DNA of 14,954 bases from NCBI GenBank assembly GCA_030156305.1, contig JASGMZ010000044.1, positions 1 to 14,954 on the forward strand, given 5' to 3'. Made by a program: the position numbers and the translations under genes. This document shows positions 5,662 to 13,337 of the stretch, piece by piece. Under the pieces are notes generated by a model that worked only from the letters and a program-made list of their open reading frames with translations, was not told the DNA's origin and made no database searches. Source of the stretch: Bacteroidales bacterium. GTDB taxonomy: Bacteria; Bacteroidota; Bacteroidia; Bacteroidales; UBA12077. How positions within the stretch are numbered: the stretch's first letter is position 1; each line of letters opens with the position of its first letter.

Positions 5662-6348
5662 TTATTCAGCATTTTGTCCCTCTTCTTCCATACTAATAAT
5701 CAACCACTCTTCATCCGTCTTTTCTAACGTCACAACTGAAACCATTTGAATATCCGGAAGATTTGCAACATTTTCAGCGGCTTCTGTAAAAATCTCAGGT
5801 AACAAGGCATTTAATATGATAATACTATCATTTTTCTCATCAGTCATACTCAAATCCGCACTATGGGTGTTTTTATAATCCTGAACTATTGTTTCCAAAT
5901 CGTTTTCCATGCCCGTATAACTTTCTACTTCAGAAGGATCTGCATAAGCTGTAACCCATTCGATCCTGGCAGTTGCTGTATCCCCGTCTATTTGAATATC
6001 ACTAACCTCATATTCCCGAATCACATTTTTTAACATCACTTCAAAGAAATTTGTAAATGTCTGGTTTACCTCTTCTGATAGATCATCGGCGTTTAGTCCG
6101 AATCCACTGACACTTTCATCAAGGAGATCTTCCGGTTCTGAATCTGACATTTCAAGCAATGCATCCAGATTTCCAAAATCATCTGAAATATACTCTATGG
6201 TTCCCGAATAATCACTTACCATTGCCGCTGTATAAAATCCGTCCACTACTGACTGTACGGCATCATTATCATTATCTGCACTTTGGCAAGCGGTCAGGAA
6301 AACTGCAAGAATTCCCATTGTTATCAATAATATTAGTCTTTTTTTCAT
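5662..6348 (-). CDS. Predicted lipoprotein of unknown function
   Basis: This is a 228-residue exported protein. Residues 1-21 are a lipoprotein signal peptide (KKR, a hydrophobic core, then LTAC with Cys21 as the lipidation site), followed by an Asp/Asn-rich linker (QSADNDND). The mature part is acidic. Its layout of a helix (AVQSVVDGFYTAAMVSDYSG), an acidic loop, and alternating strands (REYEVSDIQIDGDTATARIEW, MVSVVTLEKTDEEWLIISM) resembles NTF2-like or DUF4878-type lipoproteins, a guess based on pattern only. Its ribosome binding site (AAGGAG) lies inside the last codons of the upstream small membrane protein gene, three bases separate stop and start, and translation is probably coupled. 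It is the last gene of the TetR-linked operon and may be a surface accessory to the ABC transporter. Confidence 0.88.
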   Translation of the reverse strand: MKKRLILLITMGILAVFLTACQSADNDNDAVQSVVDGFYTAAMVSDYSGTIEYISDDFGNLDALLEMSDSEPEDLLDESVSGFGLNADDLSEEVNQTFTNFFEVMLKNVIREYEVSDIQIDGDTATARIEWVTAYADPSEVESYTGMENDLETIVQDYKNTHSADLSMTDEKNDSIIILNALLPEIFTEAAENVANLPDIQMVSVVTLEKTDEEWLIISMEEEGQNAE

Positions 6349-6351
6349 CGT

Positions 6352-6549
6352 TTACTTACTCCTTTTCTTTTTCTTTTCAAAATATTGACTAATGAATGGC
6401 TTAACAATCGTTCTACCCATCATCATCTTAGGAAGAATCCACCATATTCCGACTAGTGTAAGCAAACCCATTCCTGATAAAATGTTTAGAATAAGGGCTA
6501 ACAGAAAGATGACATAATCAATGGGTTTAAGGTATTTTAAGAACATCAT
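6352..6549 (-). CDS. Small two-helix membrane protein
   Basis: This 65-residue hydrophobic protein begins MMFLKYLKPIDYVIFLLALI and has one long or two short membrane helices (about residues 11-45, with a Gly-Trp-Trp stretch, LVGIWWILPK). It ends in a strongly basic tail (EKKKKRSK). The ribosome binding site TAAGG overlaps the stop codon of the ABC transporter gene (gap of 9 bp). Its own last codons contain the ribosome binding site of the lipoprotein gene. This tight packing supports it as a real gene. I do not recognise a named family. A small accessory subunit or stabiliser of the adjacent ABC permease is a reasonable inference. The two N-terminal Met codons leave the exact start ambiguous by one residue. 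Confidence 0.75.
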   Translation of the reverse strand: MMFLKYLKPIDYVIFLLALILNILSGMGLLTLVGIWWILPKMMMGRTIVKPFISQYFEKKKKRSK

Positions 6550-6558
6550 TTTAAAACC

Positions 6559-8889
6559 TTACTCAGAGCGAAGCGCCGCAATCGGATCCAGATTGGCTGC
6601 ACGCTTTGCAGGAATCCAACCCGCGATCACCGTGATTGAAATACTCAGTGCTATCAAAAGGATCGAATATGCTAAAGGCAGCGATATTTCTAAACCCGAA
6701 ATTCCCAGGCTACTTGCCATTATTGCATTGACTGGCAAACATAAAACTATTGCAACAAAAACACCCATAAGACCAGCTGACAGTCCAATTAAAATGGTTT
6801 CAGCATTAAAGATTCTGCTTATATTATGCTTAGATGCTCCCATTGCTCGAAGAATACCGATTTCTTTTGTTCTTTCAAGCACTGAAATATGGGTTATAAT
6901 CGCGATCATAATGCTCGAAACAATCAATGAAATCGCCACAAATGCGATCAATACCCAAGTGATGATGTCCACCATGGAAGACACCGTTTCTGTCAGTAGC
7001 TGCGAATAATCCGTATAGGTAATCCGATTACGGCTGCTGACACTATCATTATATTCTTCAATCATTGCTATTACGGTTTCCTTATCTTCAAAGCTGTTTG
7101 TGTAAATGCTGATCGAAGTTGGTCTTTTTCTGCTGATATCAGTTTCGTCGATCAACCACTCTGTTAAATCACGGGTATAAGCCACAGGGGTTTGGATAAC
7201 AGTACTCTCTGCATCCGATTTAGGTCTGATAATCCCGCTAATTTTTAATTCAATTCCCTTTTCTGCTTCAAAAGCTTCTGTTTCGCCCGGAAGCAGAATA
7301 AAAGTATGTTGGCATATTGCTTCATAGCTTCCAACCAGCGTATCTATTTGCTCGCAATTGATGATCTCGCTTGCCATGTTTTTTATTTGAGCAGCTGATA
7401 ATAAACCAAGCTGATACAGTTCTTCAACACCAATTGAATTATTTTCATCCATGACAAGCAAGACCTCATCATAATTCTGTGACCACTCTCCATATACCAA
7501 ATCGTAATTCTCCTGAATCGATGAACTAATCGCATCCCCATTTGAGTTTGTCAGAAGCTCTGAAAAATTTGAAGTGCCTTCCTCACTGCCGGACAACAAA
7601 CTATCCATCCTATCAATATTGGCTGTCGGTCCCTGCGCCCCCTGAGCGGTATCTTCATCCACATTCAATTCTGAGGCCAACTCCGTAATATCTGCATCCG
7701 TTTTTACCAATTCACCTTCTAAATCGTATGAATATATAGAAAATGGTGTATCATATCCATAAACAATCAGATCTGCCGTTTGAGTTATTTTGTTATCGTC
7801 TTCCTCCAACCATCTTTTAAAGGCTTTCAGATTATTCTCGACAGCATTTGCTGACAGCGTGCTCTGCATGGTAGATAAATCAGTATAGACATTTGTCAAG
7901 TCTGTGTTTAGTTCGTTCGAAGCATCCGAAGTATCGCTAAACAAGCTGGTCGTACCACTGGCTTGTTGCGTCAGTTTTATCGGATAATCTGTCATCGTAT
8001 CTTTCTGCATTGAGTCCACATAGCTATTTACCCCAGAAGAAAGCGCTAGAATAATTGCAATACCGATAATCCCAATTGATCCGGCAATCGCCGTTAAAAA
8101 GGTTCTCCCCTTTTTTCCCTGTAGATTGCGAAAACTTAAGGACAGTGCCGTTTTAAATGACATTTTCACTTTGCTTTCTGTCACTGCACAACTTTTCGAT
8201 TCTACAGCATTTTCGCAGGGATTGTTGTCAGCTATGATTTTCCCGTCTTTCAACGATATGATTCTTGACGAATACTTCTCTGCCAGTTCGGTATTATGGG
8301 TCACCATAACAACCAGGCGATTTTCTGCTATTTTCTTTAACAGTTCCATAATTTGAAGACCAGTTACAGAATCTAAGGCACCCGTCGGTTCATCAGCAAG
8401 CAGAAGTTCCGGGTCATTAACGATCGCTCTGGCAATCGCTACCCGTTGCATCTGGCCGCCTGAAAGTTGATTTGGTAACTTTTTGATATGCTCAGAAAGC
8501 CCTACTTCTGCTAAAACTTTCATTGCTCGTTCTCTGCCTTCTTCTTTTGTGATCCCACTGATCGTAAGCGCAAGCTCGACATTTTCTAGCACTGACTGAT
8601 GTCCAATTAAATTGTAATTTTGAAAGACAAAACCGATGTTATGGTTCCGGTAGGAATCCCAATCTTTATCTTGATATGCTTTTGTAGAAAGCCCGTTGAT
8701 GATCAGTTCACCAGTATCAGAATGATCGAGACCGCCAATAATATTCAAAAGTGTTGTTTTTCCCGAACCGCTGGGGCCTAGTATTGAGACAAACTCATTA
8801 TCCCGCAAATTGAGGCTGACATCATCTAAGGCTTGTTGAACCAATTCGCCCGTTGTATATTTTTTTGATAAATGCAAAAGTTCGATCAT
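6559..8889 (-). CDS. MacB-like ABC transporter, fused ATPase and FtsX-type permease
   Basis: This is a 776-residue fusion. The N-terminal ATPase (about 1-225) has Walker A GPSGSGKT (38-45), Q-loop Gln90, signature LSGGQ (142-146), Walker B LLLADE (162-167) and switch His198. A polar linker rich in Glu and Ser leads to the first membrane helix (about 263-287). A large extracytoplasmic domain of roughly 350 residues follows, with many Asp, Ser and Thr. Then come three further helices (about 641-667, 696-720 and 736-757) with the FtsX-type signature ERTKEIGILRAMGAS and the ending PAKRAANLDPIAALR. MacB-type proteins are mechanotransmitters that use ATP to act on extracytoplasmic substrates such as peptides or antibiotics, rather than classic pumps. 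The order ATPase then permease is as in MacB. The ribosome binding site AAGGAG is 7 bases from the ATG. The partners are probably the small membrane protein and lipoprotein that follow; no MacA-like adaptor was seen here. Confidence 0.93.
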   Translation of the reverse strand: MIELLHLSKKYTTGELVQQALDDVSLNLRDNEFVSILGPSGSGKTTLLNIIGGLDHSDTGELIINGLSTKAYQDKDWDSYRNHNIGFVFQNYNLIGHQSVLENVELALTISGITKEEGRERAMKVLAEVGLSEHIKKLPNQLSGGQMQRVAIARAIVNDPELLLADEPTGALDSVTGLQIMELLKKIAENRLVVMVTHNTELAEKYSSRIISLKDGKIIADNNPCENAVESKSCAVTESKVKMSFKTALSLSFRNLQGKKGRTFLTAIAGSIGIIGIAIILALSSGVNSYVDSMQKDTMTDYPIKLTQQASGTTSLFSDTSDASNELNTDLTNVYTDLSTMQSTLSANAVENNLKAFKRWLEEDDNKITQTADLIVYGYDTPFSIYSYDLEGELVKTDADITELASELNVDEDTAQGAQGPTANIDRMDSLLSGSEEGTSNFSELLTNSNGDAISSSIQENYDLVYGEWSQNYDEVLLVMDENNSIGVEELYQLGLLSAAQIKNMASEIINCEQIDTLVGSYEAICQHTFILLPGETEAFEAEKGIELKISGIIRPKSDAESTVIQTPVAYTRDLTEWLIDETDISRKRPTSISIYTNSFEDKETVIAMIEEYNDSVSSRNRITYTDYSQLLTETVSSMVDIITWVLIAFVAISLIVSSIMIAIITHISVLERTKEIGILRAMGASKHNISRIFNAETILIGLSAGLMGVFVAIVLCLPVNAIMASSLGISGLEISLPLAYSILLIALSISITVIAGWIPAKRAANLDPIAALRSE

Positions 8890-9000
8890 ACAAAAACTCC
8901 TTTCTTCAGCAATGTTAATCCAGTCATTTGCACAAAAACCTGAAATAAATTACTCATTCAACCTGTATCATCGCCGCTTTGCTCAATTAAGAAGGGATTA

Positions 9001-10386
9001 TTATGCCTTCTCTATTACTGCTTCCATTTGACTGCTTTCTTCTTGAACATTTTTTGAAATACTCATCAACCATACAATTGATATGAACGCTGAAATCAAC
9101 TCTGTAATCGGGAAAGCAAACCAGACAGCGCTTAAGCCAAACATGATGCTTAAAAAATACATGGTCGGAATAAGCACCACGAGATTTCTTAATATTGAAA
9201 TGATGAGACTTGGCGTCCCTCTTCCCAAAGCTTGAAAAATATTGGCACTGATCATTGTTGGACCGACAAAAAGGATTCCGATACTGATCGTTTTTAAGGC
9301 CGTCACACCCATTTCGACTAATTCCGGACTGTCATTGAACATGGTAATCAGCTGACTCGGAAAAATCTGGAAGAGTGCAAAACCGACTAATGTAAACAGG
9401 ATTGAAAAAAGCATTCCATATGATGCTGTTTGTTTCACTCTTTCAAAATTTCCATTACCGTAATTATACCCGATAATCGGAAGGGCGCCCTGTCCCATTC
9501 CAAAAACCGGCATGAAAACAAATGACTGCAACCTGTAATATATACCATAAACGGCAATTGCTGTAGTGGACTGTCCGGCAAGAATAAGATTAATAACCGC
9601 CAGCGTAATACTGCCCATCAGCTGCATTGCCATAGCCGGAAAACCAACTTTATAGATTTCCCCTATAATAGCGGGCTGGACCTTGAATGATTTCAGGCTG
9701 ATACTGATATCATGTTTACTTCTAATAATAAAAAAGATAAGCACTGCCCCGCCAATTAACCTGGAAAAGACGGTTGCATATGCAGCCCCCTCTATCCCTA
9801 ATTCAGGAAAAAAGCCTAAGCCGAATATTAATAATGGATCCAGTACAACGTTCAGCGCTGCGCTGGCTATCATCATCACCATTGGAATAAGCGTATTCCC
9901 CTCGCCTTGAAGGATCCCCTGAAGTACTTGAGGGGTGAACAGTGCCATTGAACCGATCATAATAATTCTGATGTATCGGCTGGTCATATCAATTAACACT
10001 GGATCGCTGGTAAATATTTTTGTAATTGGAACCGCCAAAGCAAGTCCCAAAATCGCAACCAGCGCGCCTAAAACCAAACTGATCAGGATAGCATTCTCTG
10101 CCGCCAGGCCTGCTTTTTTTCGCTCCCCTTCTCCTAAAGATCGAGAAATTAGCGAGGTTACACCAACGCTCGTCCCAACGGATATGGCAATCAAAATCAT
10201 CTGAATTGGAAAGGCAAGTGTAACAGCAGACAAGGCTTCTTTGCTGATATGGCCCACATAGATGCTGTCAACTACATTATATATTGCTTGTGAGGCCATC
10301 CCGATCATTACGGGAATAGCCAGTTTAAATAAAAGAGGAAGGATCGATTCCGACCCTAACCTCTCTGATTTTGAAACATTACTCAT
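9001..10386 (-). CDS. MATE-family multidrug/Na+ antiporter
   Basis: This 461-residue protein has twelve predicted helices in two homologous halves. A GTG at 10387-10389 directly precedes the ATG at 10384-10386. The ATG has the better spacing (7 bases) from GGAG and is preferred. The N-terminal MatE signature is clear (LAIPVMIGMASQAIYNVVDS then IYVGHISKEALSAVTLAFPI). The second half has GMGQGALPIIGYNYGNGNFE, a motif typical of the MepA/DinF-like branch of Gram-positive bacteria. These transporters use a Na+ or H+ gradient to expel cationic drugs, dyes or metabolites. Gene order places it between a hydrolase and an ABC system in one transcription unit under a TetR-type repressor, which fits a detoxification role. 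The substrate cannot be told from the sequence. Confidence 0.93.
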   Translation of the reverse strand: MSNVSKSERLGSESILPLLFKLAIPVMIGMASQAIYNVVDSIYVGHISKEALSAVTLAFPIQMILIAISVGTSVGVTSLISRSLGEGERKKAGLAAENAILISLVLGALVAILGLALAVPITKIFTSDPVLIDMTSRYIRIIMIGSMALFTPQVLQGILQGEGNTLIPMVMMIASAALNVVLDPLLIFGLGFFPELGIEGAAYATVFSRLIGGAVLIFFIIRSKHDISISLKSFKVQPAIIGEIYKVGFPAMAMQLMGSITLAVINLILAGQSTTAIAVYGIYYRLQSFVFMPVFGMGQGALPIIGYNYGNGNFERVKQTASYGMLFSILFTLVGFALFQIFPSQLITMFNDSPELVEMGVTALKTISIGILFVGPTMISANIFQALGRGTPSLIISILRNLVVLIPTMYFLSIMFGLSAVWFAFPITELISAFISIVWLMSISKNVQEESSQMEAVIEKA

Positions 10387-10429
10387 CACTGATCTCCTTA
10401 ATGAAATATTTTGCTAATTGCTCCATTTT

Positions 10430-11584
10430 TTATAATTCTTCATCGAGCCAGTCAAACAAATACTCTTCAGCCGTCGCATAGCTTCCCATTTGACAATGTG
10501 TTTGAGCAGTCGTTTCTTCATCAAACAGCAAATAATCTTTGGGACAGCTTAAAGCATCATAAAATTTCTTTGCTTCGCCAAACATCGGCTCATTTGTGCC
10601 ATCCATCACCAGCATTTTACAGGTGATTTTATCAACAATTGCTGTGTTGTCATATTTTTTTAATTCTTCAATAATCTCATCTTCCGGAACGCCCTGTTTC
10701 CATACATAATCCTGCAGCATAAAATCCATAAATGCCGGCCGCATCAATTTGGGTGTTTTTTGTATCATCTTCAGACGTTCCGCAAATGCACCACCCCAGT
10801 TCATGTTTCCTGGATCAACGACACACAGCTTAACCCGCTTTTCAAAAGCTGCGGCACGGGGAACTAAAAAGCCGCCAAAACTTAATCCCATCAAACCAAT
10901 GCGCTCACTGTCAACACCCGGTAAGGTTAATGCAAAATCAATAACCGGTTTAATTACATTTTCCCAGTCAGGTCGAAATGGCAATCCACCTAGACGTAAC
11001 GCATAGCCTTGTCCCGGGCCATCATAGATCAGGCAGTGAATGCCTCTTTTAATGGCTCCGTCATAAATCCATCGGGTATCCTCTGCCCAAGTATCACGAC
11101 CCGGTGTAATGATTAGCAACGGAGCGTTTTCTTTCGCAAGAGGCGAGCGATAGAAATGACCCGGAAGGATGGTATTCTCATAAGGTATTTCCACATACTG
11201 ACCGGGATATCCTGACAATTCAAGATATTTTTCATAACAGTCATGGCTTTCCTGGGTGATCTCTTTCATCCGTGGATCATATATTTTATCAAAATACATT
11301 GTTGCAATTCGAAAATAGGTAGACGCTCTCAAAAGCGCTGATGACGCCGTAACATTTTTTCCTTTTTGTTGGGCTGCATAAGCTCTGCTTTTTAGCTTCT
11401 GTGCTCTATCGCACCAGGCATTAAACCAGGATTCATCATCCCCTTTTTCAATCTGGCTAATTGCTTCCATTACCTCTGCAAAATCTGCCATGCCATATCG
11501 CGTAAGTCCCAGAACATGCTTTGCCAATGCATCCGTTAAAATATCTTTGCTGAAGCTTATCTCAGTCCAATGTTTCGTTTTCAT
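10430..11584 (-). CDS. Alpha/beta hydrolase, FrsA/pseudooxynicotine-hydrolase-like
   Basis: This is a protein of 384 residues from the ATG at 11582-11584. An upstream ATG in frame would add eight residues, but the ribosome binding site AAGGAG (11591-11596) lies inside that stretch, six bases from the chosen start. Residues 1-125 are a helical N-terminal domain. The C-terminal part is an alpha/beta hydrolase: PLLIITPGRDTW, an oxyanion region LIYDGPGQGYALRLGG, the nucleophile elbow GLSFGG (Ser235), and a late THCQMGS (His363) as the likely catalytic base. The expected acid falls near MDGTNE (Asp328 or Glu332). The architecture matches the FrsA/DUF1100 group, which includes C-C bond hydrolases of aromatic ketones and esterases. 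It probably cleaves a small organic compound; which one is unknown. It is co-transcribed with the two exporters. Confidence 0.88.
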   Translation of the reverse strand: MKTKHWTEISFSKDILTDALAKHVLGLTRYGMADFAEVMEAISQIEKGDDESWFNAWCDRAQKLKSRAYAAQQKGKNVTASSALLRASTYFRIATMYFDKIYDPRMKEITQESHDCYEKYLELSGYPGQYVEIPYENTILPGHFYRSPLAKENAPLLIITPGRDTWAEDTRWIYDGAIKRGIHCLIYDGPGQGYALRLGGLPFRPDWENVIKPVIDFALTLPGVDSERIGLMGLSFGGFLVPRAAAFEKRVKLCVVDPGNMNWGGAFAERLKMIQKTPKLMRPAFMDFMLQDYVWKQGVPEDEIIEELKKYDNTAIVDKITCKMLVMDGTNEPMFGEAKKFYDALSCPKDYLLFDEETTAQTHCQMGSYATAEEYLFDWLDEEL

Positions 11585-11663
11585 AATATTCTCCTTGTTT
11601 GCCTTCATTTAATGCCAATCACGACATTATATTTTTATTTATCTTCAATTCAGATAATCCATT

Positions 11664-11870
11664 CTATTTTCGTTTCAAGGCTTGAATGATCCACTTCCTA
11701 TTCAGCCATATATGTGTACATGCCAAAATAAAAAACAGGTAAGCTGCCGGGATATGAATATATGAGTATATCCCCATGGGAATCAGAATTTCATGAAGGA
11801 TTCCTGATAAACCCGTAATTAGAAATGTTATAAACAAAAATACATTGACAATTTTTAATTTGCCATTCAT
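11664..11870 (-). CDS. Small membrane protein, DUF4405-like
   Basis: This is a 68-residue protein from the ATG at 11868-11870, chosen because GAGGTG lies eight bases upstream; an in-frame start at 11894 would overlap that site. Two hydrophobic helices (about 6-25 and 38-56) carry histidines at 26, 39 and 53 (GILHEIL, YIHIPAAY, CTHIWLNRKW). It ends in a basic tail (QALKRK). This pattern, helix-His-loop-His helix followed by H-x-x-x-N-x-K/R-W, resembles DUF4405 proteins, which are thought to be cytochrome-b-like or membrane anchors. Haem binding is only a possibility. It is the first gene of the operon divergent from the TetR gene and lies 79 bp before the hydrolase gene. Confidence 0.7.
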   Translation of the reverse strand: MNGKLKIVNVFLFITFLITGLSGILHEILIPMGIYSYIHIPAAYLFFILACTHIWLNRKWIIQALKRK

Positions 11871-11924
11871 ATGATTCACCTCTTTTCTCATCATTTTTAA
11901 TTATTGAAAATTTCTAGCCGCCTT

Positions 11925-11953
11925 TTGACATTTATTATTAATGATGTTATTAT
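11925..11953 (+). promoter_or_regulatory. Promoter for the TetR-type regulator gene
   Basis: TTGACA (11925-11930), a 17-bp spacer, then TATTAT (11948-11953). Transcription would start near 11960, immediately before the array of inverted half-sites, an arrangement expected for autorepression. A stronger-looking TATAAT at 11951-11956 would need a 20-bp spacer. Confidence 0.55.
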
Positions 11954-11977
11954 AATAGACGTTCGTTGATTATTCAA
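11949..11977 (-). promoter_or_regulatory. Promoter for the efflux operon
   Basis: On the minus strand, TTGAAT (11977-11972) is followed by 17 bp and TATAAT (11954-11949). This would start transcription near 11942, 72 bp ahead of the first gene. The -35 box lies inside the palindrome at 11968-11982, and the -10 box overlaps the -10 of the divergent promoter. Confidence 0.55.
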
Positions 11978-12034
11978 TAATCGATAACTTGATACTGTTC
12001 AATAATCAACGATAATCCGTTTTAGTTGATTATT
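11964..12034. promoter_or_regulatory. Operator array for the divergent TetR-type repressor
   Basis: CGTTGATTATT (11964-11974) is repeated inverted as AATAATCAACG (12001-12011), and the same half-site returns as GTTGATTATT (12025-12034). The first copy is also part of a perfect 15-bp palindrome, GATTATT-C-AATAATC (11968-11982). Four half-sites thus lie within 71 bp between the divergent genes, covering the -35 box of the operon promoter and the start of the regulator transcript. This is what a dimeric TetR protein would bind to repress both directions. Confidence 0.65.
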
Positions 12035-12109
12035 TTGTAACTTTCAAACTATCTTTAATCATGATTATTTAACAGAAAAATATCACTCGCGTATTATGGA
12101 GGTATTACG

Positions 12110-12670
12110 ATGGAGAAATCTAAGAAAATCGATTTAAGAATAATAAAAACAAAACGCTTAATCAATCAGGCTTTGATTGATTTGCTTCACAAAAAGAGCA
12201 TTAATAAAATCACGGTATCTGAGCTTGCACAAAAAGCCGAAATTAACAAGGGGACTTTTTATCTCCATTATTCAGATATCTATGATCTATATCAACATGC
12301 CCTCAATGAGCATTTAATAGAACTTGTTGATCAGATTGACTTTATGGATTTATTTGTTTATGATCCTGATGCATTCTCCAGAAATCTAGTCCACTATTCT
12401 TTGGATCAACCACTATTTGACAAAGACCCATTTTTTTCAAAAGACAACCTGTCTTTTAATCAAGGTGCTCATATCTATTTTTGCAATGCGTTAGGTGCGA
12501 AAGTTCTGGAAAGAACGGATATTCCATCAACCCTTGAAAATCAGGAAAAATTGAAGTTTATTTTTGCGGGTTCTGGTTCATTACTAAGGTATGATTCTCA
12601 AAAAGATTCTGAGCTCATTATTAGTATTATTTCCGCATCCATAAAGAGTTTATTCCCGGCTTTCGATTAA
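12110..12670 (+). CDS. TetR/AcrR-family transcriptional repressor
   Basis: This 186-residue protein has GGAGG eight bases before its ATG. The N-terminal DNA-binding domain (about residues 12-60) shows the standard TetR pattern: IKTKRLINQALIDLLHKKSI, then ITVSELAQKAEINKGTFYLH YSDIYDLYQ, with the recognition helix around KGTFYLHY. The C-terminal domain (about 65-186) is variable and would bind the inducer; it resembles the TetR C-terminal type found with DhaS/YcdC-like regulators, but I cannot assign a ligand. It is divergent from the six-gene efflux operon, and the repeated half-sites between them overlap both promoters. It is therefore very likely a local repressor relieved by the compound that the operon handles (inference). 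Confidence 0.92.
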   Translation: MEKSKKIDLRIIKTKRLINQALIDLLHKKSINKITVSELAQKAEINKGTFYLHYSDIYDLYQHALNEHLIELVDQIDFMDLFVYDPDAFSRNLVHYSLDQPLFDKDPFFSKDNLSFNQGAHIYFCNALGAKVLERTDIPSTLENQEKLKFIFAGSGSLLRYDSQKDSELIISIISASIKSLFPAFD

Positions 12671-12739
12671 AACCTGAACTGAACAGGGCAAAACAATAAT
12701 TTCTCTATTATTGATTTTCTGAGCGCTCATGCTTGAATA

Positions 12740-12809
12740 AAAAAAGCCAAGCCCAAATTGATAGAAAACCGCGAAAGGTTTTACACACTAATTGAGACTT
12801 GACTTTTTT
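12740..12809 (+). terminator. Compound hairpin ending in T6, probable terminator of the TetR gene
   Basis: AAAAAAGCCAAG (12740-12751) pairs with CTTGACTTTTTT (12798-12809) with a single C-A mismatch. Inside is a second perfect hairpin, AAAACC (12765-12770) and GGTTTT (12777-12782), with the six-base loop GCGAAA. The A-run on one side and T-run on the other make it usable in both directions. The nested arrangement is larger than a normal terminator and may be more than that. Confidence 0.5.
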
Positions 12810-12821
12810 AATTATAAATCA

Positions 12822-12896
12822 TTGTAAATTCATATACAAATATTATAATTGCTAGCTTTTTTAACTTTTGACAATTATAATAAAGATGCAAATAAT
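12822..12896 (+). promoter_or_regulatory. Candidate promoters before the CGGC pseudogene
   Basis: Two sigma-A-like elements lie in this AT-rich stretch: TTGTAA (12822-12827), 16 bp, TATAAT (12844-12849); and TTGACA (12868-12873), 17 bp, AATAAT (12891-12896). Either could have driven the decayed gene at 12969. AT-richness raises the chance of false matches. Nothing else is seen between 12810 and 12968. Confidence 0.35.
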
Positions 12897-12968
12897 TTTA
12901 GAGATAGTATTTTTAAAAGCAACACTTATTTGAAAAATTCACTACAATGTATTCACATTCGAGGTCAA

Positions 12969-13305
12969 ATGAAAATAGGATTTATCAGATGTATGAAATC
13001 AAGCGATATGATTCCAGCCGTGGATAGCTTGATGGAGCTACTTAATAAAAATGGTATTAATAAGGTGCCTGCCGCCCAAATCAGTCTTTCCGGACTTGAT
13101 ACCTGCGGCGGCTGCCCCGGACTTAAGGCCTAAACGCACGCCGAAAACCTGGTTAAAAGCGGTGCTGAAGCCCTTGTCTTTATATCGCCTCTGCTTAAAA
13201 ATAAATCGGGTTCTTATTACTGTCCCCATCTTATGCGCATGGTTGAGGCAAGCAGAATGAAATTTAGGGATGAAATCCCGGTACTTGAGTATCGACGGGA
13301 ATAGA
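12969..13305 (+). pseudogene. Decayed CGGC-domain protein gene
   Basis: The ATG at 12969 has GAGG just upstream and opens MKIGFIRCMKSSDMIPAVDS, running to LSGLDTCGGCPGLKA, which is the signature of the CGGC domain (cysteine-rich, putative metal-binding family of anaerobes and archaea). An in-frame TAA at 13131-13133 stops it after 54 codons. Reading through, the homology continues in the same frame (HAENLVKSGAEALVFISPLL, SGSYYCPHLMRMVEASRM). A run of four A residues at 13260-13263 then shifts the frame, and the natural end (KFRDEIPVLEYRRE, stop TAG 13303-13305) is in the next frame. Two cysteines usual in the family are also changed: Ile in DMIP, and Pro in ISPL. Taken together this is a degraded gene of about 112 codons. 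A sequencing error could explain one lesion but hardly both. Confidence 0.8.
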
Positions 13306-13337
13306 TTTTATCTGCTTACATCAAACTTGAACCCCTG

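Noticed and set aside
6521..7009. 162-residue plus-strand frame inside the ABC transporter gene
   Set aside because: It lies antisense to the well-supported FtsX-type C-terminus and has no ribosome binding site; long antisense frames are common opposite membrane-protein genes.
11895..12109. CRISPR-like or phage attachment repeats in the TetR intergenic region
   Set aside because: The repeats are short, inverted and placed on promoters. No spacers, cas genes or integrase are present, and operator sites explain them better.
12849..13133. 94-residue frame as an intact gene
   Set aside because: The first 40 codons start at a TTG in AT-rich non-coding DNA and overlap promoter-like elements. The CGGC homology starts only at the ATG at 12969, and it continues after the stop codon, so this is a pseudogene rather than a longer gene.
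13131..13133. Recoded stop codon (for example selenocysteine) in the CGGC gene
   Set aside because: The codon is TAA, not TGA, and a separate frameshift follows, so decay is the simpler explanation.
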